From: Paenibacillus doosanensis
Lineage (GTDB): Bacteria > Bacillota > Bacilli > Paenibacillales > NBRC-103111
DNA length: 64,000 nt
Assembly (NCBI RefSeq): GCF_025060755.1
Contig: NZ_JANYUY010000001.1
Location: 496,001-560,000 of the forward strand
Direction: 5' to 3'
In this document: positions 47,568 through 55,673 of the stretch, piece by piece
How positions within the stretch are numbered: the stretch's first letter is position 1
How the letters are laid out: the number at the start of each line of letters is the position of its first letter
Notes under the pieces: model-generated
What the model saw: the letters and a program-made list of their open reading frames with translations, nothing else
Told to the model about the DNA's origin: nothing
Databases searched by the model: none
Position numbers and translations under genes: made by a program

Positions 47568-47596
47568 AAAAAAAAAGAAGCCGCACAGGGCTTCTT
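47568..47596 (-). terminator. Terminator of the histidine kinase gene
   Basis: AAGAAGCC/GGCTTCTT arms followed by nine T on the minus strand, five bases after the stop. Confidence 0.9.
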
Positions 47597-47600
47597 CGAT

Positions 47601-48731
47601 TCAATTGCGAACCGGCTGCATATCGCAAGCGGGGCGGTTCGGAAAAGTTAATATAAAGACCGTTTTTTCTTCCGAGCTTTGAAAAGTAATATCTCCCTCG
47701 TTTTTGGACATAATTTGCTTGCAAATGGCAAGCCCGAGCCCCGTACCGTTCGTCTTGTTCGTTACAAACGGGGTAAACAGCGTATTTGAAATCTCAGCCG
47801 GGATGGCCGGACCGTTGTTGCTTATGTGGATGGAGATGCCCCGGCTTTCTTCAAAGGCATGGATCTCCATTTTTTTCTCATGCTTGATCTCGGACAGCGC
47901 GTCGATGCCGTTGTTGATCAGGTTGTTCAAAACCTGCTGAATCGCCAGCCTCTGGCAATTGAGCGTCAAATGGTCCGCTATGCTTATCGATAAATGAACA
48001 TTCTCGTTGATAAGCCGAGGGTTTAGCAGCGACAAGTTGTATTCGATCATTTGCTTTACCGGGATATGGGCCATTTCTTCTTCAATAATGGGCCTTCTGG
48101 AAAAGCTGAGAAATCCGGTAACCTGCATATGCATATTGTTGCATTCTTCTTCAATAAATTCCAGATAGGCATCCGCTTTCTCACGCGGCAGCGACTGAAT
48201 ATTGGAACGCAGCAGCTTAAGGAAGCCTTTGATCGAAGTAAGCGGATTCCTAATTTCATGAGCCATGCTCGCGGCCATTTTGCCAAGCAGGTTGATTCTG
48301 TCGTCGTGAAGCTGATGAATCGCCATGTCCTTTTCTTTTAAGGACGACACGGTTCTTTGCCAATAGCCCTCGCAGAGCCGTACCTCGAAATAATCGATGC
48401 GCATGCTGATCGCCTGAAGCAAATCCTTCGGCGCCCAGTCTCCGCAATACGCAAAAAAGGCTTGGCGCCAACGGTGAGAACAGTCGATAATATCAATAAT
48501 TTGCAGCTTAAGTTCGGAATACCTGGCACACCAGTCCGGAACTACGGCTTGAAAAGGATGGGCAGCGGCCGGAATATGAATATCCAGCAAATAATCGAAA
48601 TACCGGTCGCCGTTTCGCTGCAGCTTCTCGATCCCGGCAAGCCCCGAAAGCTTGATGGCTCCCCGCAGCCAAAATTGCACGATCTGCGGCTTCGAATTCC
48701 GTATTTTCTTCAGCAAAGGCTCTTCGTCCAT
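47601..48731 (-). CDS. Cytoplasmic sporulation-type sensor histidine kinase
   Basis: 376 residues from the ATG at 48731; the frame is open to 48800, but the added residues look non-coding. No membrane helix. The N-terminal part (about 1-150) is helical and of unknown ligand, with WCARYSELKLQIIDIIDCSH. HisKA follows, with the phospho-accepting histidine in ASMAHEIRNPLTSIKGFLKL (about residue 180), then HATPase with QQVLNNLINNGIDAL (N box), ISIHISNNGPAIP (G1) and KTNGTGLGLAICKQIM (G2). The HisKA sequence is of the KinA-E type that feeds the Spo0A phosphorelay, so that role is likely but inferred. No response regulator is adjacent. Confidence 0.9.
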   Translation of the reverse strand: MDEEPLLKKIRNSKPQIVQFWLRGAIKLSGLAGIEKLQRNGDRYFDYLLDIHIPAAAHPFQAVVPDWCARYSELKLQIIDIIDCSHRWRQAFFAYCGDWAPKDLLQAISMRIDYFEVRLCEGYWQRTVSSLKEKDMAIHQLHDDRINLLGKMAASMAHEIRNPLTSIKGFLKLLRSNIQSLPREKADAYLEFIEEECNNMHMQVTGFLSFSRRPIIEEEMAHIPVKQMIEYNLSLLNPRLINENVHLSISIADHLTLNCQRLAIQQVLNNLINNGIDALSEIKHEKKMEIHAFEESRGISIHISNNGPAIPAEISNTLFTPFVTNKTNGTGLGLAICKQIMSKNEGDITFQSSEEKTVFILTFPNRPACDMQPVRN

Positions 48732-48851
48732 GATGAAAACCCGCCTATAGTTGAATTGTGTGATAATATTTAACTTATCATAAAGCTTCACACACGCCAA
48801 TGCTCTATTTAACAGTTTTTTTATACATTTTGTCTCTTGCTTTGCATGAAT

Positions 48852-49301
48852 TTATGCTGATATGTAAATATTGAATTCGCCGATCGTGTCAATCAACAAC
48901 GGGATGCTGAACACTTGCCCTCCCCAAGCGTACGCGGTGCCGTTAACGAGATGAGGCGGCGTTATGTCAACTTCGATCCCCTGCTGGTACAGCAGCGTGC
49001 TCGCATTGCCGCTGATCATATTGCCAAGCTCTCCTACGGCACTCTGACATAGCTCGTCAAAATGGCTAACGGGATATCCTCCCATCATGCCGGAAACCAT
49101 ACGGAAAGCTACCGTCTCCGGAAACCCGAATAAAACGTCTTTGCTCATTTGCCCCATGATGCCGATTTTAAGCCAAACGTAGTCCTCGGTATAGTGAATC
49201 GTTTTCACACTGAGCTGCCCTACGACAGGTTTAATCTGGATCAACGTTTCGATGACATGAAGCGATGAAGTCAAGAACGGATTGACGAAGTTTGCTTGCA
49301 C
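48852..49301 (-). CDS. CheX-like chemotaxis phosphatase family protein
   Basis: 149 residues from a GTG at 49301, which lies seven bases after AAAAGGGG; the TTG at 49310 touches that site and is less likely. CheX/CheC/FliY fold: NPFLTSSLHVIETLIQIKPV at the start, and the catalytic-type motif FDELCQSAVGELGNMISGNA (E..N spacing as in CheC/CheX phosphatases that dephosphorylate CheY-P). It then has GIEVDITPPHLVNG. It is a single gene under a c-di-GMP-I riboswitch and terminator, which suggests a motility or chemotaxis output adjusted by c-di-GMP. Confidence 0.88.
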   Translation of the reverse strand: MQANFVNPFLTSSLHVIETLIQIKPVVGQLSVKTIHYTEDYVWLKIGIMGQMSKDVLFGFPETVAFRMVSGMMGGYPVSHFDELCQSAVGELGNMISGNASTLLYQQGIEVDITPPHLVNGTAYAWGGQVFSIPLLIDTIGEFNIYISA

Positions 49302-49341
49302 ACAATACAACCCCTTTTCAAATGAAAGTTATTTTCCCGAG

Positions 49342-49376
49342 AAAAAAAACAGACTGCCCGAAATTGGGCAGTCTTG
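49342..49376 (-). terminator. Expression-platform terminator of the c-di-GMP riboswitch
   Basis: Minus strand arms AGACTGCCC/GGGCAGTCT with a six-base loop, followed by GTTTTTTTTC. It lies between the aptamer and the cheX start, as expected for transcriptional control. Confidence 0.85.
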
Positions 49377-49401
49377 TTCTACAAAGACCGGAATATAAGC
49401 G

Positions 49402-49488
49402 CAATTTCGGTAACCCAGCCGCCATAGAATGGTTCCTTAGGCCTGTGGCTTTGCGTCCTTACCTTTCGATAAGTTTGCCGCTTTTCGA
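49402..49488 (-). promoter_or_regulatory. c-di-GMP-I (GEMM) riboswitch aptamer
   Basis: On the minus strand the conserved GEMM core is clear: GCGGCAAACTTATCGAAAGG, then GGACGCAAAGCC, then CAGGCCTAAGGAACC, and finally GGCGGCTGGGTTACCGA. The GAAA tetraloop of P1b, the A-rich GCAAA joining region and the second helix ending GGGTTACCGA match the class I aptamer. It precedes a terminator and then the cheX-like gene. Confidence 0.93.
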
Positions 49489-49533
49489 TTTGTCATGATA
49501 GCTTCCACGGAAAATACGTATCAAACTAATCCC

Positions 49534-49539
49534 ATTGTA
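49534..49539 (-). promoter_or_regulatory. Probable -10 box of the riboswitch transcript
   Basis: TACAAT on the minus strand about 46 bases upstream of the aptamer. The -35 region is weak (CTATTT at about 17 bases). Confidence 0.4.
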
Positions 49540-49633
49540 GCATAGAAGGTAATAAAATAGTATCATTTTCCGACATCATTGCCGCAAAAAAACATGACTT
49601 TACGACTACCGCCCGCTGGGAAAAGTAAAATAA

Positions 49634-49651
49634 CCCCACAAAGTAGTGGGG
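49634..49651 (-). terminator. Weak terminator after the dedA gene
   Basis: CCCCAC/GTGGGG six-base stem; the minus strand continues with TTATTTT. Confidence 0.45.
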
Positions 49652-49702
49652 CCTTGACTTCGAAGCTGATTCAGGTATTTTGCGGGGAGCCCCGAAAACA
49701 AG

Positions 49703-50311
49703 CTATTCTCCGCCCAGCGACCGTTTGGAGAAAACGAGCCGATAGACGGCCCAAATCATCACAAGCGCGGCAGGCACCCATAGAAGCCGAAGCCCGTACA
49801 GATGAATGAGTTTGCCGGCTTCCTCCACATGGTCTCCGGCCAAGCGGCCGGCAACAAAGAAGATCAGCGTCCATACCAAGCCCGTCGAATAGGAAATCAA
49901 GGCATAGCGCCGAAACGTCATTTTATTTATGCCGACAATATAAGGGGTTACATGCCTGACAACCGGGAAGAAATAGCTGATCACCAGCGCCATGCTTCCG
50001 TACTTTTCGATCAGACTCTCGGACATGCTCAAATATTTGTCCATCTTCTTCTTGCGCTTCAGCTTCTCGATCACCGGACTGCCGACGAACCTTCCCAGAA
50101 AATAGCCGAGGGACAACCCGGAAATAACGCCCAAATACGTTAACGCAAATGCCGGTATAACATGCAGCAAACCGCTGGCTGTTGCAGCGCCGCCTGTCAT
50201 GACGATAACTTCATCGGGAATGGGCATGCCGACGATGCCTAACCACAGAGCGAAAAACAAAGCCGCATAACCGAATTGTCCGATCATGGACAGCAGCGAA
50301 TCATAACTCAT
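49703..50311 (-). CDS. DedA family membrane protein
   Basis: 202 residues, the usual DedA length, with about five helices. Family motifs: VGMPIPDEVIVMTGGAATAS, GYFLGRFVGSPVIEKLKR and VISYFFPVVRHVTPYIVGIN, which holds the conserved F-P-x-x-R-x-x-x-P/G pattern. DedA proteins act as lipid transporters (flippases) or membrane homeostasis factors. It begins six bases after the PmtA-like methyltransferase gene, with AGAGG upstream, so the two form an operon concerned with membrane lipids. Confidence 0.92.
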   Translation of the reverse strand: MSYDSLLSMIGQFGYAALFFALWLGIVGMPIPDEVIVMTGGAATASGLLHVIPAFALTYLGVISGLSLGYFLGRFVGSPVIEKLKRKKKMDKYLSMSESLIEKYGSMALVISYFFPVVRHVTPYIVGINKMTFRRYALISYSTGLVWTLIFFVAGRLAGDHVEEAGKLIHLYGLRLLWVPAALVMIWAVYRLVFSKRSLGGE

Positions 50312-50317
50312 GAACGA

Positions 50318-50893
50318 TCAACCTCTCTTGCGGCAAACATAGACAAAAGCCGGGGGCAAATTAAACGGCACAAAGTCGATCGTCTCCATATCGAAATCGC
50401 CGCTGAGCTTATGCTTCATCTGCAGCGAATACTGGAACGCGATAAAATATCCCCCCGGCTTCAGCGAAGCCGCCACTTCCTTCATAATATTATCCCGCAG
50501 TCCCTGCGGGAAGTTAAAGAACGGCAGACCGCTGACAATAGCGTCGAGCTGGCCGATGCCCTCGGATTTCATCGCATTTCGGATATGGCATGCGTCGGCG
50601 TAACAGGCGGCTCCCGGATACTTCACGGCAAGCTGGTCGCGCAGAATGCCGTCCTTTTCAAACAGCAGCAGCTTGGTCCGCTCCTTCAGATTGACTTGAA
50701 TTTGCTCGGTTATCGCCCCGGTGCCGGCTCCGAGCTCCGCCGCGGCGCTCACTTCATGCCAAGGTATATGCCGAACCATCGCTCTAGCCAAAAATTTGGA
50801 GCTCGGCGTGATGCTCCCCATCTGCTTAGGGGAACGGAGAAATTTATGAAGGAATAGAAACTTTTCCTGAACTAGCGCATTGACATCAATCAT
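50318..50893 (-). CDS. PmtA-like (phospholipid N-methyltransferase-type) SAM methyltransferase
   Basis: 191 residues. The start LHKFLRSPKQMGSITPSSKF and the SAM motif AAELGAGTGAITEQI match the COG3963 group, related to rRNA adenine methylases and PmtA. Motif IV is AIVSGLPFFNFPQ. Members are thought to methylate phosphatidylethanolamine or related lipids, but substrates in Firmicutes are unproven. AGAGAGGTTCCCACC precedes the ATG and a promoter lies at 50942-50971. It is cotranscribed with dedA. Confidence 0.82.
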   Translation of the reverse strand: MIDVNALVQEKFLFLHKFLRSPKQMGSITPSSKFLARAMVRHIPWHEVSAAAELGAGTGAITEQIQVNLKERTKLLLFEKDGILRDQLAVKYPGAACYADACHIRNAMKSEGIGQLDAIVSGLPFFNFPQGLRDNIMKEVAASLKPGGYFIAFQYSLQMKHKLSGDFDMETIDFVPFNLPPAFVYVCRKRG

Positions 50894-51127
50894 GGTGGGA
50901 ACCTCTCTTCATAAGATTACTCTTTTTTTGATGCGTTCACAATTTTATCACTTTTCACATTAAGCATACAAATTTTGGATGAACTATTCAACAGTCCGCA
51001 GGCCGGGATTTTACTGGACTTAAGACCAGGTTGTCTTCCGGACTGCTTTTCGGCATTCATTCTAACAACATATGTTAGTTTTAGCCATGATATAGGGCTT
51101 CAGGAGGAGTTGTCCCAAAAACAACAT
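50894..51127. other. Intergenic region upstream of the methyltransferase-dedA operon
   Basis: It holds the operon promoter (50942-50971). A hairpin with arms CAGTCCG/CGGACTG (about 50993-51052) and the palindrome AACATATGTT near 51067 are unexplained. No ORF was found. Confidence 0.5.
50942..50971 (-). promoter_or_regulatory. Promoter of the methyltransferase-dedA operon
   Basis: The minus strand has TTGTAT (50966-50971), an 18-base spacer and TAAAAT (50942-50947). Confidence 0.6.
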
Positions 51128-51163
51128 ATAAAAACCCCCGTAGCTTTAACCGGCTACCGGGGG
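51128..51163 (-). terminator. Terminator of the GntR/ABC operon
   Basis: CCCCCGTAGC/GCTACCGGGGG arms with an eight-base loop, followed by TTTTTAT on the minus strand. Confidence 0.85.
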
Positions 51164-51225
51164 CGTATGGTTGACTGACACCACTCAGAGCTATCAGGTT
51201 GTCGTCTTCGGGCGCAGACGCATGC

Positions 51226-52824
51226 TCATTGCTTGCTCCTTCTTCCGGTCCCGGAGGCCGAAGCATCGCGTGCCAGCAAATACCGGTGCATATGCTTGCC
51301 TCCAAGCCAGAAGCACCACGCCGCAAAAGGGATGACCAAGGCGTAGAACAGCAGCAGATGCGTTCCTAAATCCGGCGAAGGACCTTCTTGATACAGCCTC
51401 CCGATCCCCCGTTCAGGAGCTATGACCCGTTGAGACAACGGGAAGCCCAGTACATAGCCTGCGTACAGCGGCATTGAAAGAACGGACATCCACGGGCGGC
51501 TCACGAAAGCCGCCAGCCCTTGCAGCGCGATAATATAAAGAACGGTCAAAGGGACAAACAGCAGCAGGTACCCGGCCGCGCAGCGACATACGATCACCCA
51601 TTGCTCCGGCGGCATCGGCTCCGTCCACTGCTTGAGCAGCGCTCCCGCCGCGCAACCGAGCAGCAGCAGTCCCCAATACGGAAGCATGACCGATAAATAA
51701 GCGCAGGCGCGGCTTGCGAGCAGCAAATAACGGGAATGCGGAAAAGTCAACCACCAGGCCGAATCGTTGCGCTGAAACTCCATATGCCGGTTTATATAAT
51801 AACCGACGATAGCCATATAGCCGAGCACAACGATAGCCGACTGATACGAGATCAGCTCCTGCATATTGCCGCCGTTGCGATAAGCAAAAATAGCCGCCAC
51901 CGCCGGCAATATGCACGCGATAAGCTTCCCTGCCTTCGTCCGCAGCAGGCTCGTATGCCGCCGCCGCTCCATCGCGACGAGCGCGCGGAACGGCGTTCGG
52001 CGGATGTCTCCGCCGAGCTGCCCCTGCTTCGCTGCGGCAAGCCCGGGGCCGGATTCGGCGGCCCGGGAAACGGCGCCGCTCCTGTAGCGGATGCCGCTCA
52101 TCCGCTTCATTCCGACGGACGCGGCGAGCCATAGGCATAGTCCGGCCAGCGGCCATCCCGCGGCCGCGATGATCCCGGCGTAGCGGGCGACATCCCCCGG
52201 AGCCAAGTAATCCGCCGCGAACTGCCGATTCCCCGCCATGATCGTAAAAATGAGCGCAGGCATCGAAACGTATAGGCACAGGATCGTAACGGCCATACGC
52301 GCCCACCCTATATGGAAAACCGTCAGCAGCAAACCGAAAGCGACGACGACAGGCATAAGCGCCGCGGCCAGCAGCGCGTCGGCGCCCAAGATCCGCAGCA
52401 GCTCCGCCGGCGGGACGGTCTCCATCCGCCCCCAGCCGGCGGCAAGCGCGTAATGCGCCACGCGGATGAAGAGCAGATAAGCGGCGAGATGCCCTCCGAG
52501 CCGGAGCAGGCCCAGCGCCTTGCCGAACAGAAGCGACAGGCGCGAATGCGGCAGCTGCAGCCACCAGTCGCGGCTAACGCCGTATCTGGCGCCGGACGAT
52601 GCCGAATCGTACAATACGAGCAGCAGCATCGCCTCGAACAGGATGAGTACCCCTGACGTAAACAGTCCGCTGACCGTCGTCGCATCGCGCATGAGCGCCA
52701 TGCTCCCGGCGAGCGCGGCCAAGATAGCCAAGACGATCCATAAATAATTGCTTTGTCTTCTTCCGATTAAAAAAGGACTGTATCGGCTCATTTCCAAACG
52801 GGACAACAGCGGGATCACGGTCAT
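51226..52824 (-). CDS. ABC-2-like multispanning membrane protein (permease partner)
   Basis: 532 residues with about 12 predicted helices in two similar halves. Each half has a repeated signature: DSASSGARYGVSRDWWLQLP with HSRLSLLFGKALG, and MEFQRNDSAWWLTFPHSRYL with LLASRACAY. This WW.LPHSR motif suggests an internal duplication. I do not know a named family, but its position after an ATPase (four-base overlap) and a YtrA-type GntR regulator indicates the membrane subunit of an ABC exporter. A charged region (about 235-290) joins the halves in the cytoplasm. Confidence 0.75.
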   Translation of the reverse strand: MTVIPLLSRLEMSRYSPFLIGRRQSNYLWIVLAILAALAGSMALMRDATTVSGLFTSGVLILFEAMLLLVLYDSASSGARYGVSRDWWLQLPHSRLSLLFGKALGLLRLGGHLAAYLLFIRVAHYALAAGWGRMETVPPAELLRILGADALLAAALMPVVVAFGLLLTVFHIGWARMAVTILCLYVSMPALIFTIMAGNRQFAADYLAPGDVARYAGIIAAAGWPLAGLCLWLAASVGMKRMSGIRYRSGAVSRAAESGPGLAAAKQGQLGGDIRRTPFRALVAMERRRHTSLLRTKAGKLIACILPAVAAIFAYRNGGNMQELISYQSAIVVLGYMAIVGYYINRHMEFQRNDSAWWLTFPHSRYLLLASRACAYLSVMLPYWGLLLLGCAAGALLKQWTEPMPPEQWVIVCRCAAGYLLLFVPLTVLYIIALQGLAAFVSRPWMSVLSMPLYAGYVLGFPLSQRVIAPERGIGRLYQEGPSPDLGTHLLLFYALVIPFAAWCFWLGGKHMHRYLLARDASASGTGRRSKQ

Positions 52825-53537
52825 GAGAACACATCCCTATAATGTGATTCTACCGACAGTCCCCGCTGCCGCAAGTCATCCACATCGTCCGTCGACCGGA
52901 CTCGGCCATCTCCCAGCAGGATGAGGCAATCGAATAAATTTTCCATTTCCCGGATATCATGCGTCGCAATAAGAAAGGTTCGCTCTCCGTCGGCCAGATC
53001 GGCGACCACCGACGAAGCGATCTGCTCCCGGGACAGCATATCGACGCCGGTAAACGGTTCGTCCAGCACGATGAGCGGCGATCTCCGGGCAAGACAGGTC
53101 AATAGCTGCAGCCTCGCTTCCTCTCCCCGGGACAAGGCCGCGATCCGCGACTGGCGGTTGACGCGCAATGACTGAACGAGCTGCTCCGCGTAGTCCTCGT
53201 TCCAATCCGGATACAAATCGCGCGCAAACTGAAGCCATTCTCCCGCCGTTAGCCAGCCGGGCAGCTTGCCCCGGTCCGGCAAAACCGCCATATGCCCAAG
53301 AGTCGCCACCCCCGCCGGCTCGCCGAATATTCGCACCGCGCCCCCGCTCGGCTCCATCAGACCGGAGCATACCTTAAGCAGCGTCGATTTCCCGGCGCCG
53401 TTCGGTCCGAGCAAGCCGCCGATACGCCCTTTTTCCAAACGGAAGGTGACGTCTTGCAAAATAGGCTTCTTCTTCAACGTTACGCTCACTTCACTGCATT
53501 CGATTGCATAGAGAGCATCGTTTACGTTAACGCCCAT
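52821..53537 (-). CDS. ABC transporter ATP-binding protein
   Basis: 238 residues. Walker A is LLGPNGAGKSTLL, the Q-loop region MAVLPDRGKLPGWLTAGEWL, the signature is degenerate (ALSRGEEARLQLL, LSRGE instead of LSGGQ) and Walker B is LIVLDEPFTGVDML, followed by the switch histidine in IATHDIREME. This pattern fits the YtrB/YxlF-type ATPases of GntR-controlled ABC-2 exporters. AGGAGGAATAAG precedes the ATG and overlaps the region behind the GntR stop; the permease gene overlaps its 3' end by four bases. Confidence 0.92.
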   Translation of the reverse strand: MGVNVNDALYAIECSEVSVTLKKKPILQDVTFRLEKGRIGGLLGPNGAGKSTLLKVCSGLMEPSGGAVRIFGEPAGVATLGHMAVLPDRGKLPGWLTAGEWLQFARDLYPDWNEDYAEQLVQSLRVNRQSRIAALSRGEEARLQLLTCLARRSPLIVLDEPFTGVDMLSREQIASSVVADLADGERTFLIATHDIREMENLFDCLILLGDGRVRSTDDVDDLRQRGLSVESHYRDVFS

Positions 53538-53541
53538 AAAC

Positions 53542-53922
53542 TTATTCCTCCTTTACTTGTGCCAGCTCCAGCAATTGCTCCACAGTCAAATCGAGCGATT
53601 CGGCCGTCTCGCGGAGCTTGCGGACCGCCTCGCGGGCGATAGCCCGCTTGCTCTCCCGGATAACCTTTTCGTCCTTAGTGACAAAGGTGCCTTGTCCGCG
53701 GTACGTTACGATCAACTGGCTTCGCTCCAATTCCTGATAAGTTTTCATGACGGTCGTCGGATTGACGCGGATCGTTGCCGCGAGCTCCCGTACGGACGGC
53801 AGCCGGATGCCGGGGGCCAGCACGCCGCGTGCAATATCGGCCCGCAGTTGCTCTACGAACTGCTCATATAACGGACGAGACGGGTCGATCCGAAAATGAT
53901 CCGGTTTCCATATAAAATCCAT
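53542..53922 (-). CDS. GntR family regulator, YtrA subfamily
   Basis: 126 residues, the short YtrA length with only a winged HTH (about 14-80) and a small helical dimerisation part. Seen are PLYEQFVEQLRADIARGVLA, PSVRELAATIRVNPTTVMKT and GQGTFVTKDE. YtrA proteins repress their own operon of ABC genes and often respond to cell-wall antibiotics. It is the first gene of the operon; a symmetric operator candidate surrounds its promoter. Confidence 0.92.
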   Translation of the reverse strand: MDFIWKPDHFRIDPSRPLYEQFVEQLRADIARGVLAPGIRLPSVRELAATIRVNPTTVMKTYQELERSQLIVTYRGQGTFVTKDEKVIRESKRAIAREAVRKLRETAESLDLTVEQLLELAQVKEE

Positions 53923-53941
53923 GCTTCCACCTCACTGTAGC

Positions 53942-54000
53942 TAGTGTATGACTACACGCCATACATTATGTTTGGATTGTATCACATCACACCATACACT
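53942..54000 (-). promoter_or_regulatory. Promoter and palindromic operator of the GntR/ABC operon
   Basis: The minus strand has TTGAAG (53999-54004), a 17-base spacer and TACAAT (53976-53981). The promoter lies between two halves of a symmetric site, AGTGTATG (53943-53950) and CATACACT (53993-54000). A further GTATG/CATAC pair is nested at 53946-53965. AGTGTA..TACACT-type half-sites are known for YtrA regulators. Confidence 0.65.
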
Positions 54001-54204
54001 TCAACCCTGATTCTCCATTCACTGAAAAATAAAGTAGTGGACTCGGTTAATTGTAGTAACGTAAATAGAGGATGGTTAGTTCAATATATGAGCTAATCTT
54101 CTCTATTTTTTGTTTAAATGAATTATTAACTGCGACTAGAATAAAAAGTGGACAATCGGTAAGTGACCCGAGATAATAAACTTAAATGATGAGGGGGGTC
54201 CACA

Positions 54205-54507
54205 ATGGTAGAGCAGCGCCAACGCTACAATGACGAGTTCAAAAAACAAGCCGTGAAATATGTTCAGGAACAAACGAAATCCTTGTCAGAAATAGCGGAA
54301 GAAATGAATATTCCGACGGGGACGTTAAAAAATTGGATGATGAAGTATCGCACTTTTGAAAATGAGCCCATTTCCACTTCGAACCCTGAGAAAGTCCGTC
54401 AACTCGAAGAGCGCTTGAAGGCTTCCGAACGGGAGAAGCAGGATCTGCAGGAAGAATTGGCGATTCTAAAAAAGGCTCTGCACATCTTCAGCAAAGAAAG
54501 GAACTAA
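54205..54507 (+). CDS. IS3-family transposase OrfA
   Basis: 100 residues. An HTH_Tnp_1 domain reads RQRYNDEFKKQAVKYVQE and LSEIAEEMNIPTGTLKNWMM, followed by a leucine-zipper-like region, LEERLKASEREKQDLQEELA. GAGGGGGGT precedes the ATG. The A AAA AAG motif at 54468-54474 is a classic -1 ribosomal frameshift site and would lead into the OrfB frame (open from there). OrfA itself looks intact. Confidence 0.88.
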   Translation: MVEQRQRYNDEFKKQAVKYVQEQTKSLSEIAEEMNIPTGTLKNWMMKYRTFENEPISTSNPEKVRQLEERLKASEREKQDLQEELAILKKALHIFSKERN

Positions 54508-55087
54508 GGTTCCAATTTATCGAAGATCATCGCTCCGAATTTCGTGTGGAGAAGATGTGCAAAGTGATGGAGGTTTCCCGGAGCGGCTTTTACAAATGGC
54601 AGCAGGCTGTCCCCAGCGAACAAGAACGTCGTAAAGCGAAGGTGCAGGAGCGGATTTCTTACCATTTCCATGACTCCCAAGGACGTTATGGCAGCCCTAA
54701 AATCACTCATATGCTGTGGAAAGAGGGGCTGCATATCTCGGAACGCACGGTGAGCGTCTACATGAAGGAATTGGAGCTGCGTTCCTGTGCTTCCCGTAAG
54801 TTCAAGGTTCAAACCACGGATTCTAACCATGATCTGCCCCTTGCTCCCAATGTGCTGAATCAGAAGTTTACTACGGCAGAGCCAGGTAAAGTATGATGAC
54901 AGACATTACGTATATCGCTTGTCGAGAAGGACGCTTATACTTGGCTAGTGTAATGGACTTGTGTACACGCGAGATTGTAGTTTACCTAAATCATGTCTGG
55001 GGACAACGGGGTAAGCTAAAGGTTGTGCGCCCATGGCTTATTGAAGCAAGGCTAGAACTCCTTGCATCCTGTAAGCATCTTGCATGA
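54475..55087 (+). pseudogene. IS3-family transposase OrfB, disrupted
   Basis: The frame after the slippery site gives FIEDHRSEFRVEKMCKVMEV and SRSGFYKWQQ (HTH_21 region), then RYGSPKITHMLWKEGL. Near 54893 one base is lost, so that GKVW.MTDITYI, which has the first catalytic aspartate of the DDE triad, is split over two frames (54546-54896 and 54893-55087). After MDLCTREIVVYL the homology ends. The second D and the E are absent. It cannot make an active transposase. Confidence 0.8.
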
Positions 55088-55119
55088 GAGGCTGCCGACG
55101 GACAAACGTCGGCAGCCTC
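55088..55119 (+). terminator. Strong hairpin, probable terminator
   Basis: GAGGCTGCCGACG/CGTCGGCAGCCTC, 13-base perfect arms with a six-base loop, followed by TGTTGT. It stands between the IS remnant and the kinase gene and could block read-through into the island. Confidence 0.65.
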
Positions 55120-55154
55120 TGTTGTACTGTAATAAAAGTCTAGGGAGTGGTTAT

Positions 55155-55673
55155 ATGTCTAAAATCATATTATTTAGGGGAATGTCTGGAACTGGGAAAT
55201 CAACATTATCAAACGAACTAGGCAAGAGAATCAATATCCCTATTTTACACAAGGATGATATTTATGATTCGGTTGCTGAATTTGTTACTGAACATGGGTT
55301 AAGAAATAAAATATGCTTTGATTTTCTTTACCGTTTTTTACAAACAGTTATTGATTCTTCGGCCGCAATCATACTTGATTATGGGTTAAATAATATTGAT
55401 GATGTACAAAGATTAAAAAACTGGGTTGAGGAAAGAGGCGCGACATTTAAAACAATTTATTGTACATGCAGTAATGAGTCCATTTGGTCGGAAAGACTAG
55501 CTTCCCGTGGCGCCAATCCATTGCCCAATCAGTTGATTACCAATTTAGCCGATCTTAAAGAGCATTATAAGAACGTTAAGATGGAGCATTTGGAGGGTGA
55601 ATTAATTCTTGATACCATTAAGGAATCCAAAATATTAATTGATCAAGTCGAATCTTTTTTATCGGAGTCATAA
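55155..55673 (+). CDS. P-loop AAA-type kinase-like protein
   Basis: 172 residues from the ATG at 55155, with GGGAGTGG upstream. Walker A is FRGMSGTGKSTLSNELG (about 7-23), followed by PILHKDDIYDSV and AAIILDYGLNN, which fit a small P-loop kinase (shikimate/adenylate/chloramphenicol phosphotransferase-like or zeta-toxin-like). The substrate is unknown. A lid region has SERLASRGANPLPNQ. The gene is much more AT-rich than the rest of the window and has no matching operon partner, which suggests recent transfer. Confidence 0.75.
   Translation: MSKIILFRGMSGTGKSTLSNELGKRINIPILHKDDIYDSVAEFVTEHGLRNKICFDFLYRFLQTVIDSSAAIILDYGLNNIDDVQRLKNWVEERGATFKTIYCTCSNESIWSERLASRGANPLPNQLITNLADLKEHYKNVKMEHLEGELILDTIKESKILIDQVESFLSES

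Larger units (their letters stand above)
54140..55119 (+). mobile_element. Degraded IS3-family insertion sequence
   Basis: It holds an intact OrfA, a frameshifted and truncated OrfB, and an A6G frameshift signal at 54468-54474 between them. Ends are not certain. AGTGGACAATCGG (54147) on the left may be near the left end; the right part of OrfB and the right inverted repeat are missing. The element sits at the boundary between normal chromosome and an AT-rich island. Confidence 0.75.

Noticed and set aside
50993-51052. Terminator at the CAGTCCG/CGGACTG hairpin
   Set aside because: The loop is long (over 40 bases) and no gene ends nearby on the strand with the T-rich tail.
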